A stretch of 64,000 nucleotides of DNA, from the NCBI RefSeq assembly GCF_000025305.1, contig NC_013740.1:1922001-1986000 (forward strand), read 5' to 3'. Shown piece after piece: positions 51,889 through 60,898 of this stretch. The translations under genes and the position numbers were made by a program. How positions within the stretch are numbered: the first letter of the stretch is position 1; each line of letters starts with the position of its first letter. The notes beneath the pieces were generated by a model, which saw only the letters and a list, made by a program, of their open reading frames with translations, did not search any database and was not told where the DNA came from. This stretch comes from Acidaminococcus fermentans DSM 20731. Its GTDB lineage: Bacteria > Bacillota > Negativicutes > Acidaminococcales > Acidaminococcaceae.

Positions 51889-52761
51889 TTACCCTCTCTT
51901 CAGCATGGGGAATCCCAGTTTTTCCCGTTGTTCCACATAGGCCGCCGCACACAGCCGGGCCAGTGCCCGCACCCGGGAGATGTAGTTGGTCCGTTCGCTG
52001 ACGCTGATGGCGCCCCGTGCATCCAGCAGGTTGAAGGTGTGGGAGCATTTCAGCACGTAATCATAGGCCGGACGAATGTTGCCGGTAAGGATGACCCGTT
52101 TGGCTTCCTTTTCGTACTTGTCGAACAGATCGAACAGCAGGTCGATATCGGCGATGTCAAAGCTGTACCGGGACTGTTCCACTTCGTTGGTATGGAACAC
52201 ATCCCCATAGGTCACATTCCCCACCCACTGGAGGTCGTAAACGTTTTCCACGCCCTGGATGTACATGGCCAGCCGTTCCAGGCCGTACGTGATTTCCACG
52301 GCTACCGGTTTGATGTCGATGGAGCCCACCTGCTGGAAATAGGTGAACTGGGTGATTTCCATCCCGTCCAGCCAGACTTCCCAACCCATGCCCCAGGCGC
52401 CCAGGGTGGGGGATTCCCAGTTGTCTTCCACGAACCGGATATCATGTTCTTCCGGATGGATGCCCAGTTCCCGCAGGCTTTCCAGGTACAGTTCCTGGAT
52501 GTTGCTGGGGGACGGCTGCATGATCACCTGGAACTGGTGATGCTGGTACAGACGGTTGGGGTTGTCCCCGTACCGGCCGTCAGCCGGACGGCGGGAGGGT
52601 TCCACATAGCACACGTTCCAGGGTTCCGGCCCCAGTACCCGCAGGAAGGTGGACGGGTTCATGGTCCCGGCGCCTTTTTCCACATCGTAAGGCTGGGCCA
52701 TGATGCAGCCCTGGTTGGCCCAGTACTTCTGCAGGTTCAAAATGATGGTTTGAAAATCCAT
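51889..52761 (-). CDS. glyQ: Glycyl-tRNA synthetase alpha subunit
   Basis: The 290-residue catalytic alpha chain starts [20 protein letters not shown] and includes [19 protein letters not shown] and [20 protein letters not shown], characteristic of the class II core. It adenylates glycine and, with GlyS, charges tRNA-Gly. A GGAGGAG ribosome site precedes the start. Expression is set by the T-box leader immediately upstream. Confidence 0.97.
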   Translation of the reverse strand: MDFQTIILNLQKYWANQGCIMAQPYDVEKGAGTMNPSTFLRVLGPEPWNVCYVEPSRRPADGRYGDNPNRLYQHHQFQVIMQPSPSNIQELYLESLRELGIHPEEHDIRFVEDNWESPTLGAWGMGWEVWLDGMEITQFTYFQQVGSIDIKPVAVEITYGLERLAMYIQGVENVYDLQWVGNVTYGDVFHTNEVEQSRYSFDIADIDLLFDLFDKYEKEAKRVILTGNIRPAYDYVLKCSHTFNLLDARGAISVSERTNYISRVRALARLCAAAYVEQREKLGFPMLKRG

Positions 52762-52776
52762 TTTCTCTCCTCCTAT

Positions 52777-52927
52777 ACAAAAACTCCCGTCTCTGTAATA
52801 TAGACAGGATACTCTACATTACAGGGACGGGAGGTTGTTCCGCGGTTCCACCCTGCTTGCCGCCCGAAAGCGGCCTCTCTTGTGAAGCGAACGCTCAGGG
52901 ATGCCAACCCCCTCATTGCGTGATTAC
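52777..52927 (-). promoter_or_regulatory. Glycine T-box riboswitch with a very short stem I
   Basis: The antiterminator consensus AGGGTGGAACCGCG is at 52841-52854; the A after TGG suits the U discriminator of tRNA-Gly. It overlaps a terminator, CTCCCGTC...GACGGGAG plus T5 (52780-52833). A stem III-like GCCGC/GGCGGC hairpin is at 52860-52875. The only candidate for stem I is a hairpin CGC-AATG-AGGG ... CCCT-GA-GCG (52892-52920) whose 9-base loop carries GGC, a glycine codon, at 52903-52905. The predicted transcript start (near 52927) leaves no room for a full-length stem I. Confidence 0.8.
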
Positions 52928-52933
52928 AGAGGA

Positions 52934-52962
52934 ACTATAACAAATCAGGCGGAACTTGTCAA
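52934..52962 (-). promoter_or_regulatory. glyQS promoter, -35 inside a palindrome
   Basis: TTGACA, 17 bases, TATAGT. The -35 lies in the centre of a perfect 12-bp-arm palindrome AGGCGGAACTTG-T-CAAGTTCCGCCT (52948-52972) that also looks like the terminator of the tRNA just upstream. Confidence 0.8.
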
Positions 52963-52983
52963 GTTCCGCCTGTGTTTTTCAGT

Positions 52984-53058
52984 TGGTGGGCCCACAAGGA
53001 TTCGAACCTTGGACCAACCGGTTATGAGCCGGGGGCTCTACCGCTGAGCTATAGGCCC
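52984..53058 (-). tRNA. tRNA with CAU anticodon (Ile2 or elongator Met)
   Basis: The 75-nt cloverleaf includes an encoded CCA. The acceptor stem is GGGCCTA/TGGGCCC, the D-arm AGCTCAGCGGTAGAGC and the anticodon loop CTCATAA. The GGCTCATAACC anticodon arm is more usual for lysidine-modified Ile2 than for elongator Met, but the two cannot be separated by eye with certainty. Confidence 0.88.
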
Positions 53059-53097
53059 AATGCTAAAATTATAAACCAGAAAAGGAAATTCTGTCAA

Positions 53098-54867
53098 TTA
53101 TTCCAGGAATTCCTTCAGGGGTTTGCTCCGCTTGGGGCTCCGCAGTTTCCGCAGGGCCTTGGCTTCGATCTGCCGGATCCGTTCCCGGGTGACTCCGAAA
53201 TACTGGCCCACTTCTTCCAGGGTACGGGTACGGCCGTCCATCAGGCCGAACCGCAGTTCCAGCACTCTCCGTTCCCGGGCGCTGAGATGTTCCTGGAGCA
53301 CCTTGCCCAGCTGTTCCTGGAGCAGGGTGTAGGAAGCGGCATCCGCCGGAGACGGGGCTTCCTGGTCTTCGATGAAGTCTCCCAGATGGGAATCTTCTTC
53401 TTCCCCGATAGGAGTTTCCAGGGAAACCGGTTCCTGGGCGATTTTCTGGATCTCCCGGACCCGTTCCACAGACACATCCATTTCCTTGGCGATTTCTTCC
53501 GGAGTCGGTTCCCGTCCCAGTTCCTGGAGCAGCTGCCGGGACACCCGGACCAGCTTGTTGATGGTTTCCACCATATGCACCGGGATCCGGATGGTCCGGG
53601 CCTGGTCGGCAATGGCACGGGTAATGGCCTGCCGGATCCACCAGGTGGCATAGGTACTGAATTTGAAGCCCTTGTTGTAGTCGAACTTTTCGACGGCCTT
53701 GATCAGCCCCAGGTTCCCTTCCTGGATCAGATCCAGGAACAGCATGCCACGGCCCACATACCGTTTGGCAATGCTGACCACCAGCCGGAGGTTGGCTTCG
53801 GACAGGCATTTCTTGGCGTTGTCCCCGCAGAATTCCATCCGATGGAGAAGCCGGTTGAACCGTTTCTTCCCTTCTTCGATCTGCTTCTGGGTCTCCTCAT
53901 CCACCTTCTGGTGGGCCGCCTTGTCCTCGACGACGGCGAACAGTTCCTGGAGGGTCCCCAGGCTGCTGCCTTCTTCCTTTTCGGATGCTTCCTGGGCATG
54001 CTTCTGCCCATGGGCGATCTTGTACTTGTTTTCCTGAAGCAGCCGGTTCAGCCGCTTCTTTTCATCCATGGTAAAGTCGCTGACCATTTCCTGATACGCT
54101 TCCGCATCCAGTACATGATCCGGACCGGTCAGGGTCTGGGCCTTCCGGTACGCCAGGGAGACGCTCCGTTTGTCCACCCAGATGCCTTCCTGGGTCAGCA
54201 GTTCATTGGCTTCTTCCAGGAGTTTCCCGATGGACAGCCGCTTGTTCACCGGCGGGAACTCCCCTTCCGGCTTTTCCCCTTTCAGGATGGCTTTGGCCTG
54301 GTTGCCCTTGTCGGCCCGTTTGGCCAGTTTGATTTCGTCATCCCCGGCCAGCAGAGGCACCCGGCCGATTTCTTTCAGATACATGCGGACCGGGTCATCC
54401 ACAATGACCCCTTCCGGAACGGACAGATTGGCCAGTTCCGATTCGTCCACTTTCAGCTCGTCTTCATCGATGGTTTCCGGTTCCTCGTCTTCGGCTCCGT
54501 CATCCACCACTTCAATGTTTTTTTCTGCCAGTTTGGAATAGATGGCATCCATCTCATCTACGGAGACAGTGTCTTCGTTCTGCAGCCGGTCCTGGATTTC
54601 CTTATAGGTGAGAACGCCGTGATTCTTTTTGGCCAGCGCTTCGAATTCCGCCAGGTATTCCGCCGCGGTTTTGGGTTTGTCTTTTTTGCCTGCCTTGCTT
54701 CTGGTTTTCGTTCCTGAACCCGCCTTTCCCGTGGTTTTTGCCGCCTTCTTCTTTCTGGGAGCAGCCTTGGCTTTTCCCACTGCCGTGGGTTGGGCCTCAC
54801 TCTGTCCTTTCTCTGCTGCGTTGGCAGTCAGCTGCGGCTCCAATTCTTTCTTTTCTTTTTCAGTCAT
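53098..54867 (-). CDS. rpoD: RNA polymerase sigma factor RpoD (sigma-70)
   Basis: The 589-residue primary sigma factor has a Lys/Ala-rich N-terminus (residues about 30-65) before region 1.1, region 1.2 near [20 protein letters not shown], and then an insertion of about 150 residues. Region 2 ([37 protein letters not shown]), region 3 and region 4.2 ([20 protein letters not shown]) follow. The insert between 1.2 and 2 is unusually long for a Firmicute and resembles the proteobacterial non-conserved region in position. It lies 51 bases after dnaG, the common macromolecular-synthesis arrangement. Confidence 0.97.
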   Translation of the reverse strand: MTEKEKKELEPQLTANAAEKGQSEAQPTAVGKAKAAPRKKKAAKTTGKAGSGTKTRSKAGKKDKPKTAAEYLAEFEALAKKNHGVLTYKEIQDRLQNEDTVSVDEMDAIYSKLAEKNIEVVDDGAEDEEPETIDEDELKVDESELANLSVPEGVIVDDPVRMYLKEIGRVPLLAGDDEIKLAKRADKGNQAKAILKGEKPEGEFPPVNKRLSIGKLLEEANELLTQEGIWVDKRSVSLAYRKAQTLTGPDHVLDAEAYQEMVSDFTMDEKKRLNRLLQENKYKIAHGQKHAQEASEKEEGSSLGTLQELFAVVEDKAAHQKVDEETQKQIEEGKKRFNRLLHRMEFCGDNAKKCLSEANLRLVVSIAKRYVGRGMLFLDLIQEGNLGLIKAVEKFDYNKGFKFSTYATWWIRQAITRAIADQARTIRIPVHMVETINKLVRVSRQLLQELGREPTPEEIAKEMDVSVERVREIQKIAQEPVSLETPIGEEEDSHLGDFIEDQEAPSPADAASYTLLQEQLGKVLQEHLSARERRVLELRFGLMDGRTRTLEEVGQYFGVTRERIRQIEAKALRKLRSPKRSKPLKEFLE

Positions 54868-54918
54868 TGGGGCGTTCCCTCCTTTCTTTCAAATGAGAAA
54901 AATCTACGGTTTCCGGCC

Positions 54919-56730
54919 TTATGCCGGTTTTGTCAATTTTCCTATCTCCATTTTTATTCGCCGACATTCCGCCAATTCCTGCAAAAATTTTTCATTTCCC
55001 TCTTTTTCATATTTTTCCGCCAGTTGGCTGTGTTTTTCGTACTCCCGGTCCAGGGCGGCAATCTGCAGCCGCCGTAGACAATCCGCCAGGATGGAAGGCA
55101 GGGTTCCCTTTTCCACATTGAGGGTCAGGATCCCGGTAAGCTCTCCGGCTCCGGCGTCGTCCAGATGGGGGAACAGGTCCCGGGGATCCTTGTAGGTCCC
55201 TTCCTGGACCATCCGGAGGAAGGTGGTGAAAATGGCCTGCCGGGACGGGCTGGTAAAGGAATCCACATGGGCGATGCCCTCCTGGCCCGGCCGGGGCGGG
55301 ATCCCTTCCAGGAAGGCCCGGAGCACCAGCCGTTCCGCCTGTTCCGTGGGACTGGTCACCTTCACCTTCTGCTGGGTGAGCCATTCCGGATTGTAGGCCC
55401 GGCCACCGGATTCCTGATGGGTCAGCTTCCGGTATTCGCTCTGGATCAGCCCTTCGTCAATGGCCAGCCGCCGGGACAGTTCCCGGATCCGCTCGCCCAC
55501 TTCCACATCGCTCTGACAGTCCCGGAACAGGGGAAGCACCTTGTCCACCGCTTCCACTTTGCCCCCCAGGGTTTCCAGGTCACATTCCCCCAGCACCGTA
55601 TCCACCTGATAGTCCATGCCGGGTTTGGCATTGTTCAGCAGTTCCTCGAAAGCTTCCCGGCCTTCCTTCCGGATGAATTCGTCCGGGTCCTTCCCGTCGG
55701 TCACGTGCATCACCCGGCATTTGAGGCCGGCCTGGAGCGCCAGGGGAATGGCCCGCATGGCCGCCGCCAGGCCGGCCCGGTCGCTGTCGAAACAGAAAAC
55801 CACTTCCGGGGTCAGCCGTTTCAGAAGGGCCGCCTGGTGCTCGGTGAAAGCAGTCCCCATAGAGGCCACCGCCCAGTCGATGCCGGCGGCATGGAGGCTG
55901 ATGGCGTCCATGTGGCCTTCCACGATCAGAGCCTGCTGCCGCTTCCGGATGGGGCCTGAGGCCCGGTCCAGTCCGAAAAGCAGATTCCCCTTGTGGAACC
56001 AGGCGGTTTCCGGGGTATTCATGTATTTGGCCGGGGAGGCGTCCTTGTCCAGGATCCGCCCGGTAAAGCCCACCACCCGGCCCCGGGGATCCCGGATGGG
56101 AATCATCACCCGGGCCCGGAACTTGTCGTAGACCCGGGTGCCCCGCTGCCGGGGGCTCACCAGCCCCGCCTTCAGCAGCACCTCTTCCGTCACCCCCCGT
56201 TTCTCCAGAGCTGTGGAGAGTGTCTGGAAATCCGGTGGGGCCAGTCCCAGCCCGAAGGAATCGATGATATCCCGTCCGATGCCCCGGCCTGCCAGGTACT
56301 GGATGCCACGCTCTCCGTACCGGGTGTTCACCAGACAGGAATGGAAGAACCGGGAGGCCAGGTCATTGGCCCCCATCACTTCCCGGCTTTCCTTTTCCCG
56401 GGCGATTTCCCGGGCAGATTTGGCCCGTTCCGGCACCGGGATCCCATATTTTTCCGCCAGCTGCTTCAGGGCTTCCGGGAAGGTCAGGTTGTCCCGCTTC
56501 ATCACGTACGAGAACACATCCCCTCCGGCCCCGCAGCCGAAGCAGTGGAACAGCCCCCGGGCCGGATCCACCTTGAAGGAAGGCGTTTTCTCCCCATGAA
56601 AGGGACAGCATCCCCAGTACTGGGTGCCCCGGCGCTTCAGGCTCACCGTTTCAGAAACGATGGTCAGCAGATCAGCAGCCTGCCGCACCTGCTCTTTGAA
56701 ATTGGTCATTTTCTCTTTCAGTTCATCCAT
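54919..56730 (-). CDS. dnaG: DNA primase
   Basis: The 603-residue primase has a zinc ribbon CPFHGEKTPSF ... FHCFGCGAGG at residues about 42-68. The TOPRIM core has VEGHMDAISLHAAG near 270 and FDSDRAG near 315. A helicase-binding C-terminal region (ALDREYEKHSQLAEKYEKEG) follows. It makes RNA primers at the replication fork with DnaB. A GGAAGGA site precedes the ATG. It follows the ppsR terminator and leads into rpoD. Confidence 0.97.
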   Translation of the reverse strand: MDELKEKMTNFKEQVRQAADLLTIVSETVSLKRRGTQYWGCCPFHGEKTPSFKVDPARGLFHCFGCGAGGDVFSYVMKRDNLTFPEALKQLAEKYGIPVPERAKSAREIAREKESREVMGANDLASRFFHSCLVNTRYGERGIQYLAGRGIGRDIIDSFGLGLAPPDFQTLSTALEKRGVTEEVLLKAGLVSPRQRGTRVYDKFRARVMIPIRDPRGRVVGFTGRILDKDASPAKYMNTPETAWFHKGNLLFGLDRASGPIRKRQQALIVEGHMDAISLHAAGIDWAVASMGTAFTEHQAALLKRLTPEVVFCFDSDRAGLAAAMRAIPLALQAGLKCRVMHVTDGKDPDEFIRKEGREAFEELLNNAKPGMDYQVDTVLGECDLETLGGKVEAVDKVLPLFRDCQSDVEVGERIRELSRRLAIDEGLIQSEYRKLTHQESGGRAYNPEWLTQQKVKVTSPTEQAERLVLRAFLEGIPPRPGQEGIAHVDSFTSPSRQAIFTTFLRMVQEGTYKDPRDLFPHLDDAGAGELTGILTLNVEKGTLPSILADCLRRLQIAALDREYEKHSQLAEKYEKEGNEKFLQELAECRRIKMEIGKLTKPA

Positions 56731-56778
56731 GGGATCCTTCCTTTTTCACTCCTGCGATACTGTTTTTATTCGACAAAA

Positions 56779-56814
56779 AAGAGGAAATCCCTGCTGGCAC
56801 AGAAATTTCCTCTT
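56779..56814 (-). terminator. Terminator after ppsR
   Basis: AAGAGGAAAT/ATTTCCTCTT with a 16-base loop is followed on the minus strand by TTTTTTGTCG, between ppsR and dnaG. Confidence 0.7.
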
Positions 56815-56828
56815 GACAAAATCCGTTT

Positions 56829-57653
56829 TCAGGATTCGTAGTCGAACCGTTTCCGGAGATATTCCAGGATCAGGCTGGCGGTTTCCTCAATGGCCCGGTT
56901 GGACACATTGATGATCATGCAGTGGAGCTGCTGCATAATGGCCCGGGCATATTCCAGTTCTTCCTGGATCCGTCGGATGTCCGCATAGTTGGCTCCGTCC
57001 GTAAGCCCCATGGCTTTGAGCCGGGCACAGCGGATTTCATTGAGTTTGTAGGGGTCGATCAACAGGCCGATGATCCGGCTGGAAGGGACCTTGAACAGTT
57101 CCTCCGGGGGTGGGATCTCCGGCACCAGCGGCACATTGGCCACTTTCAGCTGCTTGTTGGCCAGGTACATGGAAAGGGGCGTCTTGGAAGTCCGGGATAC
57201 CCCGATGATCACCAGGTCCGCCTTGGCCAGGCCCCAGGGATTCTTCCCGTCGTCGTACTTGATGGCGAATTCCACGGCCGCCACCCGTTTGAAGTATTCA
57301 TGGTCCAGGGCATGGATCAGACCGGGCTGGTTCTTGGGCAGCAGGCCGGAAGTCTTTTCAATGGCCTTCAGTACAGGGCCCAGGATATCCACCACTTCCA
57401 CATCCAGCTCGATGGACTTCCGGGCCACCGCTTCCCGCATTTCCGGAGAAACCATGGTATAGCAGACAATGGCGTTCTGCTCCTTGGCTTCCGTAAGAAT
57501 CTTGTTGATCTGCTCCACGCTTTTCACATAGGGCACCCGGATGATGTCGAATTTTTCCTGGACAAACTGGCTGGTGGTGGCTTTCACCACCGATTCTGAA
57601 GTTTCTCCGATGGAATCTGAAATGGCATAGATAATCGGTGCTTTAGCTATGAT
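56829..57653 (-). CDS. ppsR: PEP synthase/PPDK regulatory protein (kinase-pyrophosphorylase), non-AUG start
   Basis: The bifunctional ADP-dependent kinase / Pi-dependent pyrophosphorylase (DUF299) has the P-loop-like GVSRTSKTPLSMYLA near 165 and the conserved N-terminal IIYAISDSIGETSESVVKAT motif. That motif lies upstream of every ATG, GTG or TTG except the internal GTG at 57590. The only well-placed ribosome site (AGGAGG at 57659-57664) is followed by ATT, ATC and ATA codons (57656, 57653, 57650), so an AUC or AUA start is likely; 57653 is my choice, giving 274 residues. It overlaps the end of ccpN. With ppsA nearby, PpsA is the likely target. Confidence 0.88.
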   Translation of the reverse strand: MIAKAPIIYAISDSIGETSESVVKATTSQFVQEKFDIIRVPYVKSVEQINKILTEAKEQNAIVCYTMVSPEMREAVARKSIELDVEVVDILGPVLKAIEKTSGLLPKNQPGLIHALDHEYFKRVAAVEFAIKYDDGKNPWGLAKADLVIIGVSRTSKTPLSMYLANKQLKVANVPLVPEIPPPEELFKVPSSRIIGLLIDPYKLNEIRCARLKAMGLTDGANYADIRRIQEELEYARAIMQQLHCMIINVSNRAIEETASLILEYLRKRFDYES

Positions 57654-58308
57654 AATTCCCTCCTTTTCCTTCCGCCAGTTCCACCAGGAGCCGGGTAAAG
57701 TTGGTCTTGGTCACCCGACCCAGCACCTGGAGCCGCCGGGGATCCTGGTCCAGGAGCCGGACCACCGGCAGGCAGTCGATTTCGTGGTCCATGAGCCGGC
57801 GGGCCGCCGAAGCCGCCGGTTCCTCCGGACTGGCGGTGACGATTTTGCTCAGGGGCGTCATGACCATGGCCACCGGCAGCTGGTGCAGGTCGGATCCCGG
57901 GTTCAGGGCCGCCTTCAGCAGGTCCTTCCGGGAAACCACCCCGTGGAGCAGCCCTTCCGGCCCCTCCACCACAAATACCGTGCCCACGTCTTCCAGGAAC
58001 ATGGTGATGGCGGCGTCATAGGCACTTTTTTCACTGCTCACCACAATGGGTACGGATTTGATGTCTTCCACGGTGATGGAGGACAGTTCCTCCTGGAGCA
58101 GCCCCAGGGTGTTTTTCCCGGTGTAGAAGTACCCCACCCGGGGCCGGGCATCCAGGATGCCGCTCATGGTCAGGATGGCCAGGTCGGACCGGAGAGCCGC
58201 CCGGCTGAGCCCCAGCTCCCGGGCAATGGTTTCTCCGGCCACTGGCCCCTCCTGCCGTACGATTTCCGCAATTTTTCTCTGTCTTTCGCTGAGAGGAATG
58301 GGACTCAT
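57643..58308 (-). CDS. ccpN: CcpN-like repressor: helix-turn-helix plus two CBS domains
   Basis: The 221-residue protein aligns with Bacillus CcpN from the start (SPIPLSERQRKIAEIVRQEG). Its winged helix contains LSRAALRSDLAILTMSGILD followed by ARPRVGYFYTGK, and two CBS domains lie at about 75-130 and 140-205. CcpN represses gluconeogenic genes during glycolytic growth and its CBS pair senses ATP/ADP. I start at ATG 58308; an earlier ATG lacks a ribosome site. As in Bacillus (ccpN-yqfL), it is paired with the PSRP gene, here overlapping it. Confidence 0.9.
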   Translation of the reverse strand: MSPIPLSERQRKIAEIVRQEGPVAGETIARELGLSRAALRSDLAILTMSGILDARPRVGYFYTGKNTLGLLQEELSSITVEDIKSVPIVVSSEKSAYDAAITMFLEDVGTVFVVEGPEGLLHGVVSRKDLLKAALNPGSDLHQLPVAMVMTPLSKIVTASPEEPAASAARRLMDHEIDCLPVVRLLDQDPRRLQVLGRVTKTNFTRLLVELAEGKGGNYHS

Positions 58309-58333
58309 CTCCCTTCCGATGATGTATGGTTTC

Positions 58334-58362
58334 ATTATAGAAGAAAAACAGAGCGGACGCAA
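58334..58362 (-). promoter_or_regulatory. Promoter of ccpN-ppsR
   Basis: TTGCGT, 17 bases, TATAAT on the minus strand. The predicted RNA starts only about 20 bases before the ccpN ATG. Confidence 0.65.
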
Positions 58363-58366
58363 GAAG

Positions 58367-58393
58367 GGGACTGCCGCTTGCGCAGCAGCCCCC
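58367..58393 (-). terminator. Probable terminator after ppsA
   Basis: GGGGCTGC-T-GC ... GC-GGCAG-T-CCCC hairpin with a TTCTT tail on the minus strand, 20 bases after the ppsA stop. Confidence 0.6.
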
Positions 58394-58413
58394 GGTCGAC
58401 TGTCAGCAGGCCC

Positions 58414-60804
58414 TTACCAGGCCAGTTCTTCTTCGTGGAGGTTCCGGCCCCGTCCGGTGAGTTTGTCCAGGATCAGCCGCTGTTCCACCTGGGCCACCAT
58501 CTTTTTGGTGAACTTCACCGCATCCGGGTTCACGGACATGCTGTCGATGCCACTCTGGACCAGGAAGGCGGCAAATTCCGGATAGACACTGGCCGCCTGG
58601 CCGCACAGGGAAACGGTCTTGCCGTCCTTGTGGGCCACCTCGATCAGATGGCGGATGGCCCGTTTCACTGCCAGGTTCCGTTCATCGAACAGATGGGAGA
58701 TCACATCATTGTCCCGGTCGCAGCCCAGGGTCAGCATGGTCAGGTCGTTGGAACCGATGGAATAGCCGTCCACGAACTGGTTGAACTGGTCTGCCAGGAT
58801 GATGTTGGCGGGAATTTCCGCCATGAGCCACACCTTGAAATCCGGGCCTCTGTGGAGCCCTTCTTCCGCCATTATTTCCACCACTTTCCGGGCTTCATCC
58901 ACTGTCCGGCAGAAGGGGATCATCACGTTCAGGTTCTTCAGGCCGTATTCTTCCCGGACTTTCCGGACTGCGGCGATTTCCAGCCGGAAAGCGGCGGTGT
59001 ACTTGGGATCGTAGTACCGGGAAGCGCCTCTCCAGCCCAGGAGAGCACTGGGTTCATGGGGTTCGAAGGCTTCTCCCCCCTTCAGATCCCGGTATTCACT
59101 GGATTTGAAATCGCTGAACCGGAGGGTCACCGGCCGGGGAGCCATGGCAGCACAGACTTTCCGGAAGCCGTCGGCCAGGGCATCCACCACTTTTTCCGGA
59201 TGGCCGGACTGAATCAGATACAGGGGATGTTCATGGATGTAGGTGGTCCAGATGAATTCTTCCCGCATGAGCCCGATGCCGTCGCAGGGCAGGCTGCTGT
59301 ATTTTTCCGCCAGGGCCGGATCCCCCAGGTTCATGTAGATCTTGGTGCCGGTCACCGGGAAGGTTTCCTGAGCCACGATCTGGGTCTGGGGCGCAGCCGC
59401 AGCCGCAGCCTTCTTCACCTGGAGATTGCCGGCGAACACCACCCCGTTGGAAGCGTCCACCGTAATCTCATCCCCGGTGCGGAGCAGGCTGGTGGCAGCC
59501 GTGCCCCGGCTCTTGGTCCCCACGATGCAGGGGATGCCCAGTTCCCGGGAGACGATGGAAGCGTGGCAGGTCATGCCGCCGCTGTCGGTGACGATGGCCT
59601 GGGCCTTCTTCATGGCCGGCACCCAGTCGGGAGCGGTCATTTCCGTGACCAGGATCTCCCCATCCTTGAATTCGTCGATATCGGAAGGATCCTTGATCAC
59701 ATGGACCTTGCCGTAGCCCATCCCCGGGCTGGCCGGCAGTCCTTTCACCAGGACCTTTGCGCTTTTGGTATCCTGTTCTTCCATCTTTTCCGCCGCCTTC
59801 TTTTCCTTGTTTCTCCGGGACCATACAGTTTCCGGCCGGGCCTGGAGGATCCAGATCTTCCCATCCCGTTCATCGATGCCCCATTCCATATCCATATAGC
59901 AGCCGTAGTGGGCTTCGATTTTTTTGGCATAGCCGGCCAGTTCCAGGATCTGCTGGTTGGTCAGGGTCTGGCGTTTCCGGTCCATTTCCGGCACCGGCAC
60001 TTCTTCCGTGTCCCCGCCCTTCTTCCGGACCAGCATCACATCCTGTTCGTTGACCGTGGCGGACAAGATCTTCATGTCGTCCTTGGAGACAATGTAGGTA
60101 TCCGGGGTAACGATGCCTCCCACCACGTATTCGCCCAGGCCCCAGGCTCCTTCGATCATGATGTTTTTATCGTCCCCGTTGGCCACGTTCACCGTGAACA
60201 TGACCCCGGCAGCCTTGGAGAACACCATCATCTGGATTACAGCGGAAAGGGCCAGGGACAGATGGTCATACCCCTGTTTTTCCCGGTAATACACCGCCCG
60301 GTCCGTGAAGCAGGAAGCGTAGCATTCCTTCACCTTGGCAATGACGCTGTCGGCGCCCTGGACATTCAGGTAAGTGTCCTGCTGACCGGCGAAGCTGGCA
60401 TCGGGCAGGTCTTCCGCGGTGGCGCTGGAGCGGACGGCCACATAGGGCTGAGCTTCGCCCACTTTGGCGGCCAGTTCCCCATAGGCCTTCCGGATGGCAT
60501 CCTGGAGATCCTGGGGCATTTCCTGTTCCATGATAGCGGCCCGCAGCTGACCGCACACAGTGCTCAGCTGTTCATTGTCCTCCACATCCGTCAGGCTGGC
60601 CAGCAGGCTCCGCATCTTTTCCTCCAGCCCGGTGGCCTGGATGAAGTAGCGGTAGGCATAGGCCGTGGTGGCAAAGCCGTAGGGAACCGGCACATCGGTC
60701 TTGGACGTCATTTCCCCCAGGGAGGAGGATTTGCCTCCCACAATATCCACGTCTTTCCGTTCCAGCTGTTCGAACCACAACAAGTATGCTTTGGATTTAT
60801 CCAT
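58414..60804 (-). CDS. ppsA: Phosphoenolpyruvate synthase
   Basis: The 796-residue enzyme has an N-terminal ATP-grasp domain (VGGKSSSLGEM; RSSATAEDLPDASFAGQQDT) and the phospho-His domain SGGMTCHASIVSRELGIPCI near 410. The C-terminal PEP/pyruvate TIM barrel ends with GSNDLTMLTLGCDRD and the catalytic Cys in VSLCGQAASVYP. It converts pyruvate, ATP and water to PEP, AMP and Pi. The Thr two residues before the catalytic His is the residue PpsR phosphorylates in the E. coli enzyme. It lies just upstream of ccpN and ppsR, an arrangement that puts enzyme, repressor and post-translational switch together. Confidence 0.95.
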   Translation of the reverse strand: MDKSKAYLLWFEQLERKDVDIVGGKSSSLGEMTSKTDVPVPYGFATTAYAYRYFIQATGLEEKMRSLLASLTDVEDNEQLSTVCGQLRAAIMEQEMPQDLQDAIRKAYGELAAKVGEAQPYVAVRSSATAEDLPDASFAGQQDTYLNVQGADSVIAKVKECYASCFTDRAVYYREKQGYDHLSLALSAVIQMMVFSKAAGVMFTVNVANGDDKNIMIEGAWGLGEYVVGGIVTPDTYIVSKDDMKILSATVNEQDVMLVRKKGGDTEEVPVPEMDRKRQTLTNQQILELAGYAKKIEAHYGCYMDMEWGIDERDGKIWILQARPETVWSRRNKEKKAAEKMEEQDTKSAKVLVKGLPASPGMGYGKVHVIKDPSDIDEFKDGEILVTEMTAPDWVPAMKKAQAIVTDSGGMTCHASIVSRELGIPCIVGTKSRGTAATSLLRTGDEITVDASNGVVFAGNLQVKKAAAAAAPQTQIVAQETFPVTGTKIYMNLGDPALAEKYSSLPCDGIGLMREEFIWTTYIHEHPLYLIQSGHPEKVVDALADGFRKVCAAMAPRPVTLRFSDFKSSEYRDLKGGEAFEPHEPSALLGWRGASRYYDPKYTAAFRLEIAAVRKVREEYGLKNLNVMIPFCRTVDEARKVVEIMAEEGLHRGPDFKVWLMAEIPANIILADQFNQFVDGYSIGSNDLTMLTLGCDRDNDVISHLFDERNLAVKRAIRHLIEVAHKDGKTVSLCGQAASVYPEFAAFLVQSGIDSMSVNPDAVKFTKKMVAQVEQRLILDKLTGRGRNLHEEELAW

Positions 60805-60848
60805 GGTATTCGCTCCTTTACTCTACGCTGTTGGCGGATATTTCTTTA

Positions 60849-60888
60849 ATATAGTGTATACTATATCACTATGATGCGTCATATTCAA
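60849..60888 (-). promoter_or_regulatory. ppsA promoter with overlapping dyad
   Basis: TTGAAT, 17 bases, TATAGT. The -10 is part of an imperfect 18-bp palindrome ATATAGTGTATACTATAT (60849-60866), a likely repressor site; CcpN is the obvious candidate from context. Confidence 0.6.
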
Positions 60889-60898
60889 GAGAAAATTT

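Noticed and set aside
51890-52048. Upstream extension of the glyS frame
   Set aside because: It overlaps glyQ coding sequence in another frame; the conserved GlyS N-terminus begins at 51883.
57649-60849. 1066-codon plus-strand open frame opposite ccpN and ppsA
   Set aside because: Shadow of the real genes on the minus strand; it spans two genes, their promoters and a terminator.
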